Positions 10,701 through 18,939 of a stretch of DNA of 54,383 nucleotides are shown here, in pieces. This stretch comes from Saprospiraceae bacterium. Its GTDB lineage: Bacteria; Bacteroidota; Bacteroidia; Chitinophagales; Saprospiraceae. The position numbers and the translations under genes were made by a program. The stretch covers positions 1 through 54,383 of the forward strand of contig JAHQWA010000271.1 of assembly GCA_019634045.1 (NCBI GenBank), read 5' to 3'. How positions within the stretch are numbered: the first letter of the stretch is position 1; each line of letters begins with the position of its first letter. Under the pieces are notes generated by a model. That model saw only the letters and a program-made list of their open reading frames with translations. It made no database searches and was not told the DNA's origin.

Positions 10701-10830
10701 TGGCTAAATTTACTGTTGCTCCACTTTGACCAGATGCAAATGGAATAAAGAGCACCAAAGCAATCAACGAGAGAACCACGCGCAGTGGGTACCCCAAACA
10801 AGCCTCATGTTCTTGTCGTGATGTGAACAA
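7798..10830 (-). CDS. STN-domain TonB-dependent transducer/receptor
   Basis: TonB-dependent receptor with an N-terminal signalling domain, 1010 residues. After a signal peptide (hydrophobic to about residue 34, ending FASGQ) comes an STN domain (about 50-120, including GYVFIFDEQIVKK). Then follow a carboxypeptidase-regulatory-like domain (about 130-210), a plug (about 220-345) and the barrel. STN domains contact the periplasmic part of a FecR anti-sigma factor, and such a gene lies 52 bases upstream. The frame has no ATG near its start: it opens with TTG at 10830, or TTG at 10797, with a stop two codons before 10830. An ATG nearby lies in another frame and soon stops. It is probably the ligand sensor of the cascade; the substrate is unknown. 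Confidence 0.9.
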   Translation of the reverse strand: MFTSRQEHEACLGYPLRVVLSLIALVLFIPFASGQSGATVNLAKSQSTEGEMALLDLLEMLQRQEGYVFIFDEQIVKKQTLSLEGEAKQRFTKFLLEEISRQTNLQFKPIREKTFLIKRIRRKKVWLSGYCKNRFGQPMEGANIAIVGKKDGVITDAKGYFEIEIEQGTHQIVASYVGYETLQRQLDIEGYENQQLSLDFRQFSQLEEILVVGHRFAPSSIQELSAPVDIVDEKQIDQSLESDISQLLQYEAPSFHSTHQTVSDGTDHVDPISLKGLGPDQVLVLVNGKRRHASSLVNVNGTVGRGSVGIDLNAIPLDAVRKIEILKDGAAAMYGSDAIAGVINLQLKDAVNQGFVKVQQGVTERGDGQVLGVSAHYGFKASKSGHVNLTFYAKNRGAVNRSGAYQGPIYGDERDKDQAARQALFDHIGLGGNRVIQAGNSAIFNSGLMVNASLPIHDQLEFYTHGNFNIREGQATGFYRFPYQKSKQSGLYPLGFLPEIHTSIHDISIVNGVRGELDGWTFDFSNNWGQNAFDFQVENSNNASLGLQSPTSAYAGGFSYLHNLLGLDITKTALWNRPINLAFGTEFRFERYLQGEGIEVSWQDYGVQQAGTHTKEGGIQVFPGFRPENANRKFRNNIGFYGDLEFELTSKMSLSIAGRLEDYSDFGSNFSWKAAYRYRLAKDLSIRSSYNTGFRAPSLQQIGFSSYSLQFLPVGGELMATSVAHPHHDNAIVKRLQIPSLKPERSRNFSMGIAGSAQGHWLFSLDAYQISIADRVVLTGQLTPLSEDKLQEVLSSSEVDRVQFFTNAIDTRTRGLDAKIRYRRQWKNSQFEMLAGFNMNKTKIRSQELPAPFLQDYQEALFSREEEARLESGQPSSKFILVTSLKRRKWETTLRLTRFGSVSYLHPMDQDPANWIINQYTGLPESRDQTFAAKWICDWDMSWKVNPLFQLSLGISNALNVYPDRHRHYANTHHGVLTYSRRVQQFGVGGRKWLVKAIYTINHSSDTTKK

Positions 10831-10882
10831 AATCTAACTATTTGGTAGTCCTACAAATCCTTAAAAAGACCTGCGAACTATG

Positions 10883-11911
10883 TCAATTCAACTTGCTGCA
10901 ATAAATTACTTGGCCTTCCTTCTGTAGTGCGACCTCGTAAATGGCGGCGATATAATCCATTAGTTCATTTGGGGATTGGATGGGAAGGAGACCAACAGAG
11001 GTTCTTTTCTGGTTCTGATCTACGTCTTCTGAAAAGCGTACCTCAAATCCATAATTGTCGCGTAGCATACGCGCCATTTCTATCAGTGGAGTGTTGTTCA
11101 ACAGCAATTGGCCCTGAGCCCATGCTGTATGTTCAGCGATCTGAACTGTAGTTTTTTCATACTTTTTCGTGGCACTAGATAGTTGCACCATTTCATTGGG
11201 TGCCAATACAATATCTTCTTGTTCCGTGCGCAGTTGGATTTTCCCTTCGACTAGGACGATGCGCTGCTCCGCCTGTCGATTTAGCACATTGAACTGCGTC
11301 CCTAGCACCTCTACCTTATAGTCATCCGTGGCAACCACAAATTTTACGGGAAATTTGCCTTGGCTTTTCTCGACAGTAAAGAAGGCCTCCCCTTCTAATT
11401 GAGTTAGTCGACTATCCTCTTTTTCCCAATCCTTGGCTACTTTCAAGGTAGAATTAGCTTGTAGCATGACCGAGGAACCATCCGGTAAAGTGACCGCCTT
11501 GGTTTCCCCATAAGCTGTTTTGTAAACCTGAAAGGGCGAAGACATGAATTGCCAGCCGATCCAAGATGCTGCCATTAGGAAAAGAATGGCCGCTGCGATA
11601 CGCCATGGATAGGTCAAAAACAACCTTCGGCTAGCTTTCTGCCTTTTGAATTCACCACCTACCGTTTCTCCTGCTTCAATACTATTCCAAACCCCTTGCA
11701 AAGCCTCTTCTATCTCTGCCTGCTCCACCTTCGGGGCTTGGAAAGATAATTGCTCCAAGTAGAAGCGGGCATTATTCAATAACTCCTCTTTATCAGGATT
11801 ATCCCTGCGCCACTGCTTCCAAAAAAGGTTGTGCTTTCCTTGCCTAACCCAATGGATAAATTTTGGGTTATTTACCAGTTCTTCTATTGTTTCGAATTGC
11901 TCACTTGCCAT
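10883..11911 (-). CDS. FecR-family anti-sigma factor
   Basis: Inner-membrane anti-sigma regulator of 342 residues. A cytoplasmic N-terminal region of about 100 residues should hold the sigma factor. It is followed by one membrane helix (about 103-122, IAAAILFLMAASWIGWQF), a periplasmic FecR domain (about 130-230, with AYGETKAVTLPDGSSVMLQA) and a C-terminal DUF4974-type domain (about 260-340) that resembles STN. In the known FecIRA scheme, the ligand-loaded receptor signals through FecR to free or activate the ECF sigma factor. Its position between the sigma factor gene (182 bases upstream) and the STN receptor (52 bases downstream) fits this exactly. Confidence 0.93.
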   Translation of the reverse strand: MASEQFETIEELVNNPKFIHWVRQGKHNLFWKQWRRDNPDKEELLNNARFYLEQLSFQAPKVEQAEIEEALQGVWNSIEAGETVGGEFKRQKASRRLFLTYPWRIAAAILFLMAASWIGWQFMSSPFQVYKTAYGETKAVTLPDGSSVMLQANSTLKVAKDWEKEDSRLTQLEGEAFFTVEKSQGKFPVKFVVATDDYKVEVLGTQFNVLNRQAEQRIVLVEGKIQLRTEQEDIVLAPNEMVQLSSATKKYEKTTVQIAEHTAWAQGQLLLNNTPLIEMARMLRDNYGFEVRFSEDVDQNQKRTSVGLLPIQSPNELMDYIAAIYEVALQKEGQVIYCSKLN

Positions 11912-12092
11912 GTCGAACAGCTACTTTTCTTATTATTTCAAAGGCAGTATTACCGCTATTTTTATACAAGACAGGCCAAGCTCCATTTTGTACTCAGATT
12001 TTCTAATTTTTTTTTGAATGCTCTACTAAGAAAGGATAAGACAAGGGTTTTCTGGCAGAATTGGGCGTGATTAGTGTGTGGCGGGAAAGGAT

Positions 12093-12626
12093 TTAATAAG
12101 GCTTCCAGTGCTCACTCAAATATCGAATAGCCTTAGAAGCATAATTGCGCACCGTTTGATAATTGAGCTCTAAGATGTCAGCAATTTCTAGGAAGGAAAG
12201 TCGATTGTAAAAGCGGAGATAAATGATTTCACGTTGTTTATCGGGCAGTTGCCCTAAAAGTTGGGAAAGCTGCTGGGCTTTCCGCTCCTGCTCTTGCTGA
12301 TAAATTTGTAAATCTTCCGGAGAAAGGTAGAAGCCCACACTTGGGAGGAGCTGTCTGGCCCGCCTTTGTTCAGCCGCCATTAAATCGATCAAAGTCCGAC
12401 GATAAGCCTTTAGAATATAGCTTTTTACAGAATTCAATTGGCCAATAGCCTTTCTGCGTTCCCAGAGCTTTACAAAGAGCTTCTGGATAGCCTCCTTGAC
12501 CAAATCTTCTCGTTGGACTATCTTCATACCATAAGCCTTCAATTCCGGGTACATTTGCCGAAACAGCTGGTTAAAAGCCTCCTGCTTGCCATCCTGAATT
12601 TTACTCCACCAATGCTCGTAGTCCAA
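12093..12626 (-). CDS. ECF-type RNA polymerase sigma factor
   Basis: Extracytoplasmic-function sigma-70 factor of 177 residues. Region 2 is at about 15-90 and region 4 at about 115-172, the latter a helix-turn-helix with LPDKQREIIYLRFYNRLSFLEIADIL. It is the cytoplasmic output of the FecR cascade and probably transcribes the downstream fecR and receptor genes. The frame has no early ATG. It opens with TTG at 12626 (MDYEHWW), a stop lies six codons upstream, and the next ATG would cut into region 2, so the TTG start is favoured. No self-recognition promoter could be identified. Confidence 0.93.
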   Translation of the reverse strand: MDYEHWWSKIQDGKQEAFNQLFRQMYPELKAYGMKIVQREDLVKEAIQKLFVKLWERRKAIGQLNSVKSYILKAYRRTLIDLMAAEQRRARQLLPSVGFYLSPEDLQIYQQEQERKAQQLSQLLGQLPDKQREIIYLRFYNRLSFLEIADILELNYQTVRNYASKAIRYLSEHWKPY

Positions 12627-12885
12627 TGATATCGATTTAGATCAAGCTATACAAACCGCTTTCAAGTTCAGAGGTATCTATCCTGACGGTTCTAATTTAT
12701 GAGAGAGGATATAGGCTTTGATCAACTAAAATAGGCGGAAAAATCAGATTAATAAAATCTTTCTTCGACTTAGGAGGAACCGATCCTAGATCGATCCGCC
12801 GGGAAATATCAATAAAGAGCTAGGCTGGGACTGGGTTTAAGAGCTGCTCGGATATACTTTCCAGCTTCCATGAAAATTCCCCACC
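12627..12885. other. Non-coding spacer upstream of the ECF sigma gene
   Basis: With the terminator beside it, this makes a gap of about 320 bases between the cohesin-module gene and the sigma factor gene. No frame looks like a gene and no exact TAnnTTTG element faces the sigma gene. Its promoter should lie here but cannot be named. Confidence 0.5.
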
Positions 12886-12919
12886 AAAAAAAAAGCCCCG
12901 ATCCTCAAGAGGTCGGGGC
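12886..12919 (-). terminator. Strong rho-independent terminator of the cohesin-module gene
   Basis: A GC-rich stem GCCCCGA/TCGGGGC (12895-12901 and 12913-12919, extendable inward with a bulge) is followed on the minus strand by nine T residues (12886-12894). It lies 26 bases after the stop of the 1959-residue protein. Confidence 0.9.
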
Positions 12920-12945
12920 CCTTATATTTCTAGAAACTTCTATAA

Positions 12946-15900
12946 TTACTTAACTATCGTTATATCTCCTCTGATGATATCTCCATTGGAAATATCTAGT
13001 CGCAAGATATAGTAATACGTGCCATGAGGTAGATCCTGTCCACTGTCATTTTGCCCTTGCCAATCATTTAGATAAGGTTTAGCTCTGTAAACGACATCTC
13101 CCCAACGATTAAATATAATCAATTCATTATCAGGATATTGATCCGGCTTACCAAATAAGAGCTTGTCAAAGACAAAGGCATCATTCAAACCATCTCCATT
13201 GGGGGTGATGGTATTGGCCACTTCTGGCTCCTTATCGAACTCGATAAAGATAGTCAACAAGCCCGTATCACACTTGTCAGGACACAATGTATTACAAATT
13301 TCGTATTCGATGGTCGTTTCACCGGCAGCCCCGGTAAAGGCTCTGAAGGTAAGATCACCTTCCGGTGTAATGCTTTCAACCACCCCTAATTCGGGATCAT
13401 TCAACAAGGTGACGGAGTATCCGGAAACAAAAGTTAGGTTGTCATTAGCACGCAAATTAATGCTTTCTGTTCGCGAATCCTTCCCTATTTCCAACACATC
13501 ATTATTGGCCACTGGTGCAGTTTCTACTGTTACCGTTACGGTATCCGCACTATAGTCTGTACAAGTTCCAGGGGCTGATAAGGTCCAAACGAATTGATTT
13601 TGACCTTCCGCCAAGCTAGATGCAGTTACGGTGGCTTGATCTGTTGCACTCAAAGTACCTACGGAGAGGTTAGTCCATAGCCCCGTAGTTCCTGCCGGCA
13701 AATTCGCCGCTAAGTTCGCTTCGGTGCTACAAATAGACTGTGGATTACCAGCTGAGGCAGCTTCCGGTAACTGTAGCGTCACCGTCACTTCGTCCGTTGC
13801 TGTACATCCATTATCGGTATTCGTCACTAATAACTGGAAAATACCTTCGCCACTGATCATCGGCTCCATGCTAGTAGCTGGTGTAGGACTAACAGAACCT
13901 TCCATAGTAGTCCAAGCGTAAGTGAAATTGGCACCAGAAGAAGAGGCAGTACCATCTAGGCTACTCGTCTCGCCACATTCCAAACTAAAGTCATCACCTG
14001 CACTAGCTACTGGAGCAGCATTGTCAGCAGGTACATTGATGATCTGTGTGGAAGGACAGCCTGTACTATTTAAGACCACCGTCAGTTCATAATCCCCAGG
14101 GCCAGTAACATCTACCGTCAATTGCCCTGCGGGGGGAGTGACCGTATTATCTGGATTTAAACTCATCCAACTGATACTGCGGAAATCCGCAGCATTGCCC
14201 GTTGCAGAGGCATCTATTGGCATAGACTCAACCAAACAACTAAAGGGCTCCGGTTGTGTAAACTGAATTGCGGGAGCCGTCTCATCTGCAATGACTTCAA
14301 CGCTTCCAGTGGAAGAACATCCGTTACCATTGCTAGTTACCATTACTTCATAAATACCTGGGGTACACACCTCCGTTTGTAATCCGTCGGCTGGATTGGG
14401 GTTGCTACCCGCAGGCCCTGACCATACGGCGGTAAGGTTAAGATTTGGCATGGTTCCGGAGGCATCCAAAGTAACGCAAGAGCGATCACAGTTGATCAAT
14501 TCTGGCATCGCAATATTGACAAGGGGAGCAATCGTATCGATTCCAACCGTTACGCTGTCAAGGGCCGTACACCCATTTCGCGTATTCGTTACCGTCAGTA
14601 GATAAGTTCCTGGTGTATTGGCTTCAGCCACCAGAGTATCACTTCGTCCTACCACTGTAGCCCATTCATACGCAAAAGGCTCACCGACGGAAGAACCGTC
14701 TCCATTTAAGGTTACGCTAGGGTCTGCGCAGGTAATCGTTTGTGCAATTCCGGCTTCAGCAGTGGGTTCTTCTACATCAAATAGGACAAATACTTCATTC
14801 TGACTTGTACAGCCAGTAACTTGGTCTGTCAATTGAATCTGATAGGTACCTGGTTGATCTACATCTATGTTGAGTGTTCCGGTGGAAGGTCCAACAATAT
14901 TACCTTCTGCACTGATAATCGACCAAGCAATATCATAAGCCCCCGGAGGATCTACAGTAGCTTCTACAGTAAGGACAGTTGTTTCACAGGTGAGGAATTG
15001 TTCAGGTATAAGGATGGGTGTAGGTGGAATTCCTTCCACCTCAATCTGCACTGAATCCACAGCGCTACAGCCATTTATGCTATTCGTAACTTCCAAATAA
15101 TAGACACCAGGTGTTCCAATTTCAACCATCAAGGTATCGGTGGCGATGCTGGTGGCTAGATCTGGGAAGAACCAGTTATAGGTAATCGTATCTCCCGTAG
15201 TTGAACCCGTACCATCTAAAGTGAATAGATTATTATCGCAATCCAAGGTAAAGCCAGGACCCGCCTCCGCCAAAGGAGGGATGGTATCGATCAAGACAAA
15301 AGCCGTATCGTTAGCGGTACAACTGTTGAGTGTATTCGTAGCCGTTAATACAAATCGTCCGGGCTGCACTACCTGAGGATTAAGTCCCACTTCCGTGCCA
15401 GCCACGATTTGTCCTCCATCCAGTGCTGTCCACTGGAAAGTAAAGTTGATATCATCTGGCCCGATGGCAGCATTTAAGGTGATTGTATCCACGGCACAGG
15501 TCAGCGTACCACCATCATCTACGGTCACGTCTGGGGCTTCGGAGTTAGGAACGACGACACCAATGGCCGAGGTTTCGCACCCTCCAGCGGTTTCGGTAGC
15601 AATCAAGGTATAAGTACCTAACTGGTTGGTCTCAAGTGTCAAACCTGTAGACTGTACTTCTCCGCCTGCCTCCCAACGATAGGTGACATTCAAGCCAGCA
15701 TTTTCATTGTCGAAAACTGACGCATTGCCATCGAGTGTAACCGTTGATCCATCACAAGGGAGTTCGATCTCCTCGGGCAATACGCGTGCAACGGGGAATA
15801 TACGCTCATCAAGTATTTGTACGGTATCGGTTGAAGAACATCCTGTATCCGTATTGGAGACCGTCAGTTGATATGTTCCAGGGCCGGCTACTTCAGCATT

Positions 15901-18825
15901 TAACAAAGTCTCTTGGCCCTGTACCACAAGCCCCGAATCCAATGTTTCCCATAAGTAAGCAATGGTATCCCCAACGGCAGATCCATTCCCCCCTAGGGTC
16001 ACGGTTTCCGCCAAACAGTTAAAGATGCCATCTAGGCCAGCGTCGGCAGCAGGTAGGGCAGGTGAGAGTACCTGCACGGTATCCGAAACTACACATCCCG
16101 ATTCATTGCTAACATCCAATACGTACGTACCGATACTGCTGGCAAAGAATTGCTGCACATCCCCATCAGGGATATTTACTTTCAATCCGTTTGACAATTG
16201 GAACCACCGATAAGTGTGTGTCGCAGGATCTGAACCGCCTCCGGATAAGAGTGCTAAATTCGTTTGGCAATTCAGCAATTGATCATCGCCTGCATTAGCT
16301 ACTGGAAGTTCTCCTGCCACCGGAATCTCAATCGAGAATTCTTGAATCAAAGCAGGATTGGCCTGGTCAAACAAGCGGAAATTCACGGTTCCCGGAGGTA
16401 GATTTTGGGCTTCTAATGGGGTAAACTGTTGTGGCGAAGTAAGCCAAGTAGTTCCCACAAAGCCTTCTCCCCCTTCGACCACAAGTGTCACGGAACCATC
16501 GCTGGAGTTGGGACAACTTGCTGGCGTGATCAAGGTATCTATGATGATGAATTTATCATTAATGCAAACCTCTCCACCAGTGATGATCATGCTTCCATTG
16601 CCATTCACGGTCGTAACCGGCGGTGGCGGGTCTTCCACGACACTAACGGGATAACAATCATTGGCTTCTCCAATCAAGGCAAAACACAATTCAATTACTA
16701 CCGTACTATCAGCCAAGGTCACTCCACCACTGTTAGAGGTCCAGTCGATGTTGAGTAAACCTACGTCAGAATTATCAGTAATATCTCCATCAACCAAGTC
16801 GGTTAATGTTCCAGGATTATTGTATTCCACAAATTCCAAAGCAGTCGGATCCCAATTGATGTTGAAGTTGGCCGAAGTAATATCCGTAAAGGAAACTACC
16901 TTCATATCCACACAGGTGGTGTCTGTTCTATCTCCCACTACCTGATCAAACACGACGCCAAACCCTTCTGGGAATAAGGTACAGACCTCCGCCCCACTCG
17001 GAGAAATCCCTATATCTTCGCCATTGGAAGTAGAACTAATGGCTTCCGAAACCAAAGGTAATTCTACTACTTGTAGATTATCACACTCGCCAGGGTCTCC
17101 CAGCATTTTAAAGCAAATTTCAAAAAGTGCTGTGCCGTCGGGTAAGGAATGAGCCTGAGATGGCTCCCAGTCAAAAAACAGCGTTCCGGATTCTACCCCA
17201 GCAAACCCGCCAAAATCATCAGCAGTAGGTTCTGGGTAAGATATATTTCGGATTTCCCCGAATTCCATCAAGTTGAAATCCCAACTCAAAGAAAACTGGT
17301 ACCCTATGATGTCATTAAAATTAGAAACAACTACTTCCACGCAGGCTTGATCGTCTCCAGCTTGCTGAAAGGGAGGTGCTGAAGCATCTATAAGATCCAT
17401 CACTACACCTGGCGGCTGTGCTACCTGAATTTCGCAGTTGCTTGGATTCACGCCTATGGAACTTCCGTTTACCCGTCCAATCCAAGGTTCGCTGATCTTG
17501 AAGGGACTATTACCTCCAAGTCCGACAACCTCAAAACAAACCTCAAATAACTCGCTACCACTGGCAAGATTAGCGGGCGGTAGCGGGGCGACATCCCAAT
17601 CGACACCCAAGATTCCGTTGGCGACATTTTGCTCATTGAAATCATTAGTCGTCAATCCTCCAACCGTGGTATTAATCCCTGTGTATTCAACAATACTTGG
17701 GTTCCATTCCATTAGGAAGGCCATTTCTGTCACATTCTGAAAATTGTCTCCAGCCGTCACAGATACACAGAATTGGTCTGTAATATTAACTTCTCCACCA
17801 CAGTTGGCGAGGATTTGTAGACCGGTCGGATCACAATCTCCGGTAGCCACTTCTCCTTCCGTTGGATTGAAGAATAAGGTAAAGCCTTCCTGATCGTCGT
17901 TGGTAAACTCAAATGGTGTCGGCGTTTCAGCAAAAGTAATTTCTGCTGTTTCATCACAACCAGCCAGTACTCGATAGCAAGCTTGAAAAAACAAGGTACC
18001 ATCTGGTGCTGTATATCCTGGTTCATTGGGAATTAAAAAAGACCAGGAAACACTTAAGGCGCCGGGGTTGGTAGTACCAAAATTCCCTAATGATAAGTTC
18101 TCTACATCATCCCCGGGAATAACGTTCACCAATTCCAAAAGCGTCTCATCCCAATTCACAGAGAATTGAGCACTTCTTAATCCATCGAATCCTTCCACCG
18201 TAAAATCGACGCACACTAGATCGTCGTTATTCCCTGTTTCTTTAGAGGCTGTAATGGTTAACGGCCGCACACAAGAAGAGAATAGGGCGGGCTCGTGAAA
18301 CAGGCCGATATTAGCACAACCTGTATTCACCCTGAGTACCTGAGGAGTTGGCGTATCAGGAATAGATACTGTACTACCTTGTCCATACTGTCCCAGGACT
18401 GTAAAACATACTTGGAACAGTAAATCTCCATCCGGTAGTGTGATGCCACTGGCGCTCTGTGTACCGCAATTGGGAGCTTCGTCGTCCCAAGCTACGGTAA
18501 CCTCTCCATTGATTGCGCGCGAGACATCAAAATCGGTCAGGTCTAGCGAAGTGATACTGGCGTTGAGATTTCTAATTTCCTGGAATTCCAGGACTGACGA
18601 ATCCCACTCGATCAGAAATTCTGAGGTTAATATATCCGTGAAATCCCTGACGTTGACGTCCATACAGAAGGTTTCTCCTTCACAAGGTGCATCACCGGCA
18701 GGCATCTGAAAAGTCATAGTAGGCTGTGCGATTGCACATAAGTGAAGCCCTAGACCTGCTACGAGGACCATTATTGATCTTCGCATAAAACCCTTAATCC
18801 TTGGCTTGGAAAGCTGTGCATTCAT
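12946..18825 (-). CDS. Giant secreted protein: five cohesin-like modules, PKD-like array, T9SS type B sorting domain
   Basis: Secreted protein of 1959 residues. A signal peptide (ends LCAIAQ, about residue 33) is followed by five tandem modules of about 145 residues (roughly 35-760). Each has a cohesin-like pattern: CVDVxVxxFxDI, then FxxxWDxxxLEF, then a closing LFEVCFxVLG. After a linker comes an array of about ten PKD/Ig-like modules (about 790-1750), each opening with a form of ADAGxxxxxxC and closing with GTYxLTVTNxxxGC. A cadherin-like module (about 1775-1865) and a type B sorting domain (NTITPNGDGLNDAFVF to the end) complete it. T9SS export is established for this C-terminal type. Binding or surface scaffolding is inferred from the cohesin-like modules. 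The PorP/SprF gene lies just upstream on the same strand. Confidence 0.87.
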   Translation of the reverse strand: MNAQLSKPRIKGFMRRSIMVLVAGLGLHLCAIAQPTMTFQMPAGDAPCEGETFCMDVNVRDFTDILTSEFLIEWDSSVLEFQEIRNLNASITSLDLTDFDVSRAINGEVTVAWDDEAPNCGTQSASGITLPDGDLLFQVCFTVLGQYGQGSTVSIPDTPTPQVLRVNTGCANIGLFHEPALFSSCVRPLTITASKETGNNDDLVCVDFTVEGFDGLRSAQFSVNWDETLLELVNVIPGDDVENLSLGNFGTTNPGALSVSWSFLIPNEPGYTAPDGTLFFQACYRVLAGCDETAEITFAETPTPFEFTNDDQEGFTLFFNPTEGEVATGDCDPTGLQILANCGGEVNITDQFCVSVTAGDNFQNVTEMAFLMEWNPSIVEYTGINTTVGGLTTNDFNEQNVANGILGVDWDVAPLPPANLASGSELFEVCFEVVGLGGNSPFKISEPWIGRVNGSSIGVNPSNCEIQVAQPPGVVMDLIDASAPPFQQAGDDQACVEVVVSNFNDIIGYQFSLSWDFNLMEFGEIRNISYPEPTADDFGGFAGVESGTLFFDWEPSQAHSLPDGTALFEICFKMLGDPGECDNLQVVELPLVSEAISSTSNGEDIGISPSGAEVCTLFPEGFGVVFDQVVGDRTDTTCVDMKVVSFTDITSANFNINWDPTALEFVEYNNPGTLTDLVDGDITDNSDVGLLNIDWTSNSGGVTLADSTVVIELCFALIGEANDCYPVSVVEDPPPPVTTVNGNGSMIITGGEVCINDKFIIIDTLITPASCPNSSDGSVTLVVEGGEGFVGTTWLTSPQQFTPLEAQNLPPGTVNFRLFDQANPALIQEFSIEIPVAGELPVANAGDDQLLNCQTNLALLSGGGSDPATHTYRWFQLSNGLKVNIPDGDVQQFFASSIGTYVLDVSNESGCVVSDTVQVLSPALPAADAGLDGIFNCLAETVTLGGNGSAVGDTIAYLWETLDSGLVVQGQETLLNAEVAGPGTYQLTVSNTDTGCSSTDTVQILDERIFPVARVLPEEIELPCDGSTVTLDGNASVFDNENAGLNVTYRWEAGGEVQSTGLTLETNQLGTYTLIATETAGGCETSAIGVVVPNSEAPDVTVDDGGTLTCAVDTITLNAAIGPDDINFTFQWTALDGGQIVAGTEVGLNPQVVQPGRFVLTATNTLNSCTANDTAFVLIDTIPPLAEAGPGFTLDCDNNLFTLDGTGSTTGDTITYNWFFPDLATSIATDTLMVEIGTPGVYYLEVTNSINGCSAVDSVQIEVEGIPPTPILIPEQFLTCETTVLTVEATVDPPGAYDIAWSIISAEGNIVGPSTGTLNIDVDQPGTYQIQLTDQVTGCTSQNEVFVLFDVEEPTAEAGIAQTITCADPSVTLNGDGSSVGEPFAYEWATVVGRSDTLVAEANTPGTYLLTVTNTRNGCTALDSVTVGIDTIAPLVNIAMPELINCDRSCVTLDASGTMPNLNLTAVWSGPAGSNPNPADGLQTEVCTPGIYEVMVTSNGNGCSSTGSVEVIADETAPAIQFTQPEPFSCLVESMPIDASATGNAADFRSISWMSLNPDNTVTPPAGQLTVDVTGPGDYELTVVLNSTGCPSTQIINVPADNAAPVASAGDDFSLECGETSSLDGTASSSGANFTYAWTTMEGSVSPTPATSMEPMISGEGIFQLLVTNTDNGCTATDEVTVTLQLPEAASAGNPQSICSTEANLAANLPAGTTGLWTNLSVGTLSATDQATVTASSLAEGQNQFVWTLSAPGTCTDYSADTVTVTVETAPVANNDVLEIGKDSRTESINLRANDNLTFVSGYSVTLLNDPELGVVESITPEGDLTFRAFTGAAGETTIEYEICNTLCPDKCDTGLLTIFIEFDKEPEVANTITPNGDGLNDAFVFDKLLFGKPDQYPDNELIIFNRWGDVVYRAKPYLNDWQGQNDSGQDLPHGTYYYILRLDISNGDIIRGDITIVK

Positions 18826-18835
18826 GGGATATGAT
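18822..18835 (-). repeat. 14-base translation-start sequence shared with the PorP/SprF gene (copy 1)
   Basis: The minus strand reads ATCATATCCCATGA, covering the ATG at 18825. The identical 14 bases occur at 19881-19894 around the PorP/SprF start codon. Confidence 0.8.
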
Positions 18836-18939
18836 ATTAAATTCTTCTAGGTTTAAAATACAATACAGGGGAATCCTCCTCACACGAGGATGCCTTCATT
18901 TAACAGTCAAAATGAAACAAATTTGCAATGGCTCCATCA

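Noticed and set aside
4622..10830. Possible assembly duplication of one TonB receptor
   Set aside because: The two copies differ at many residues and in domain content (STN only in one), so they are true paralogues.
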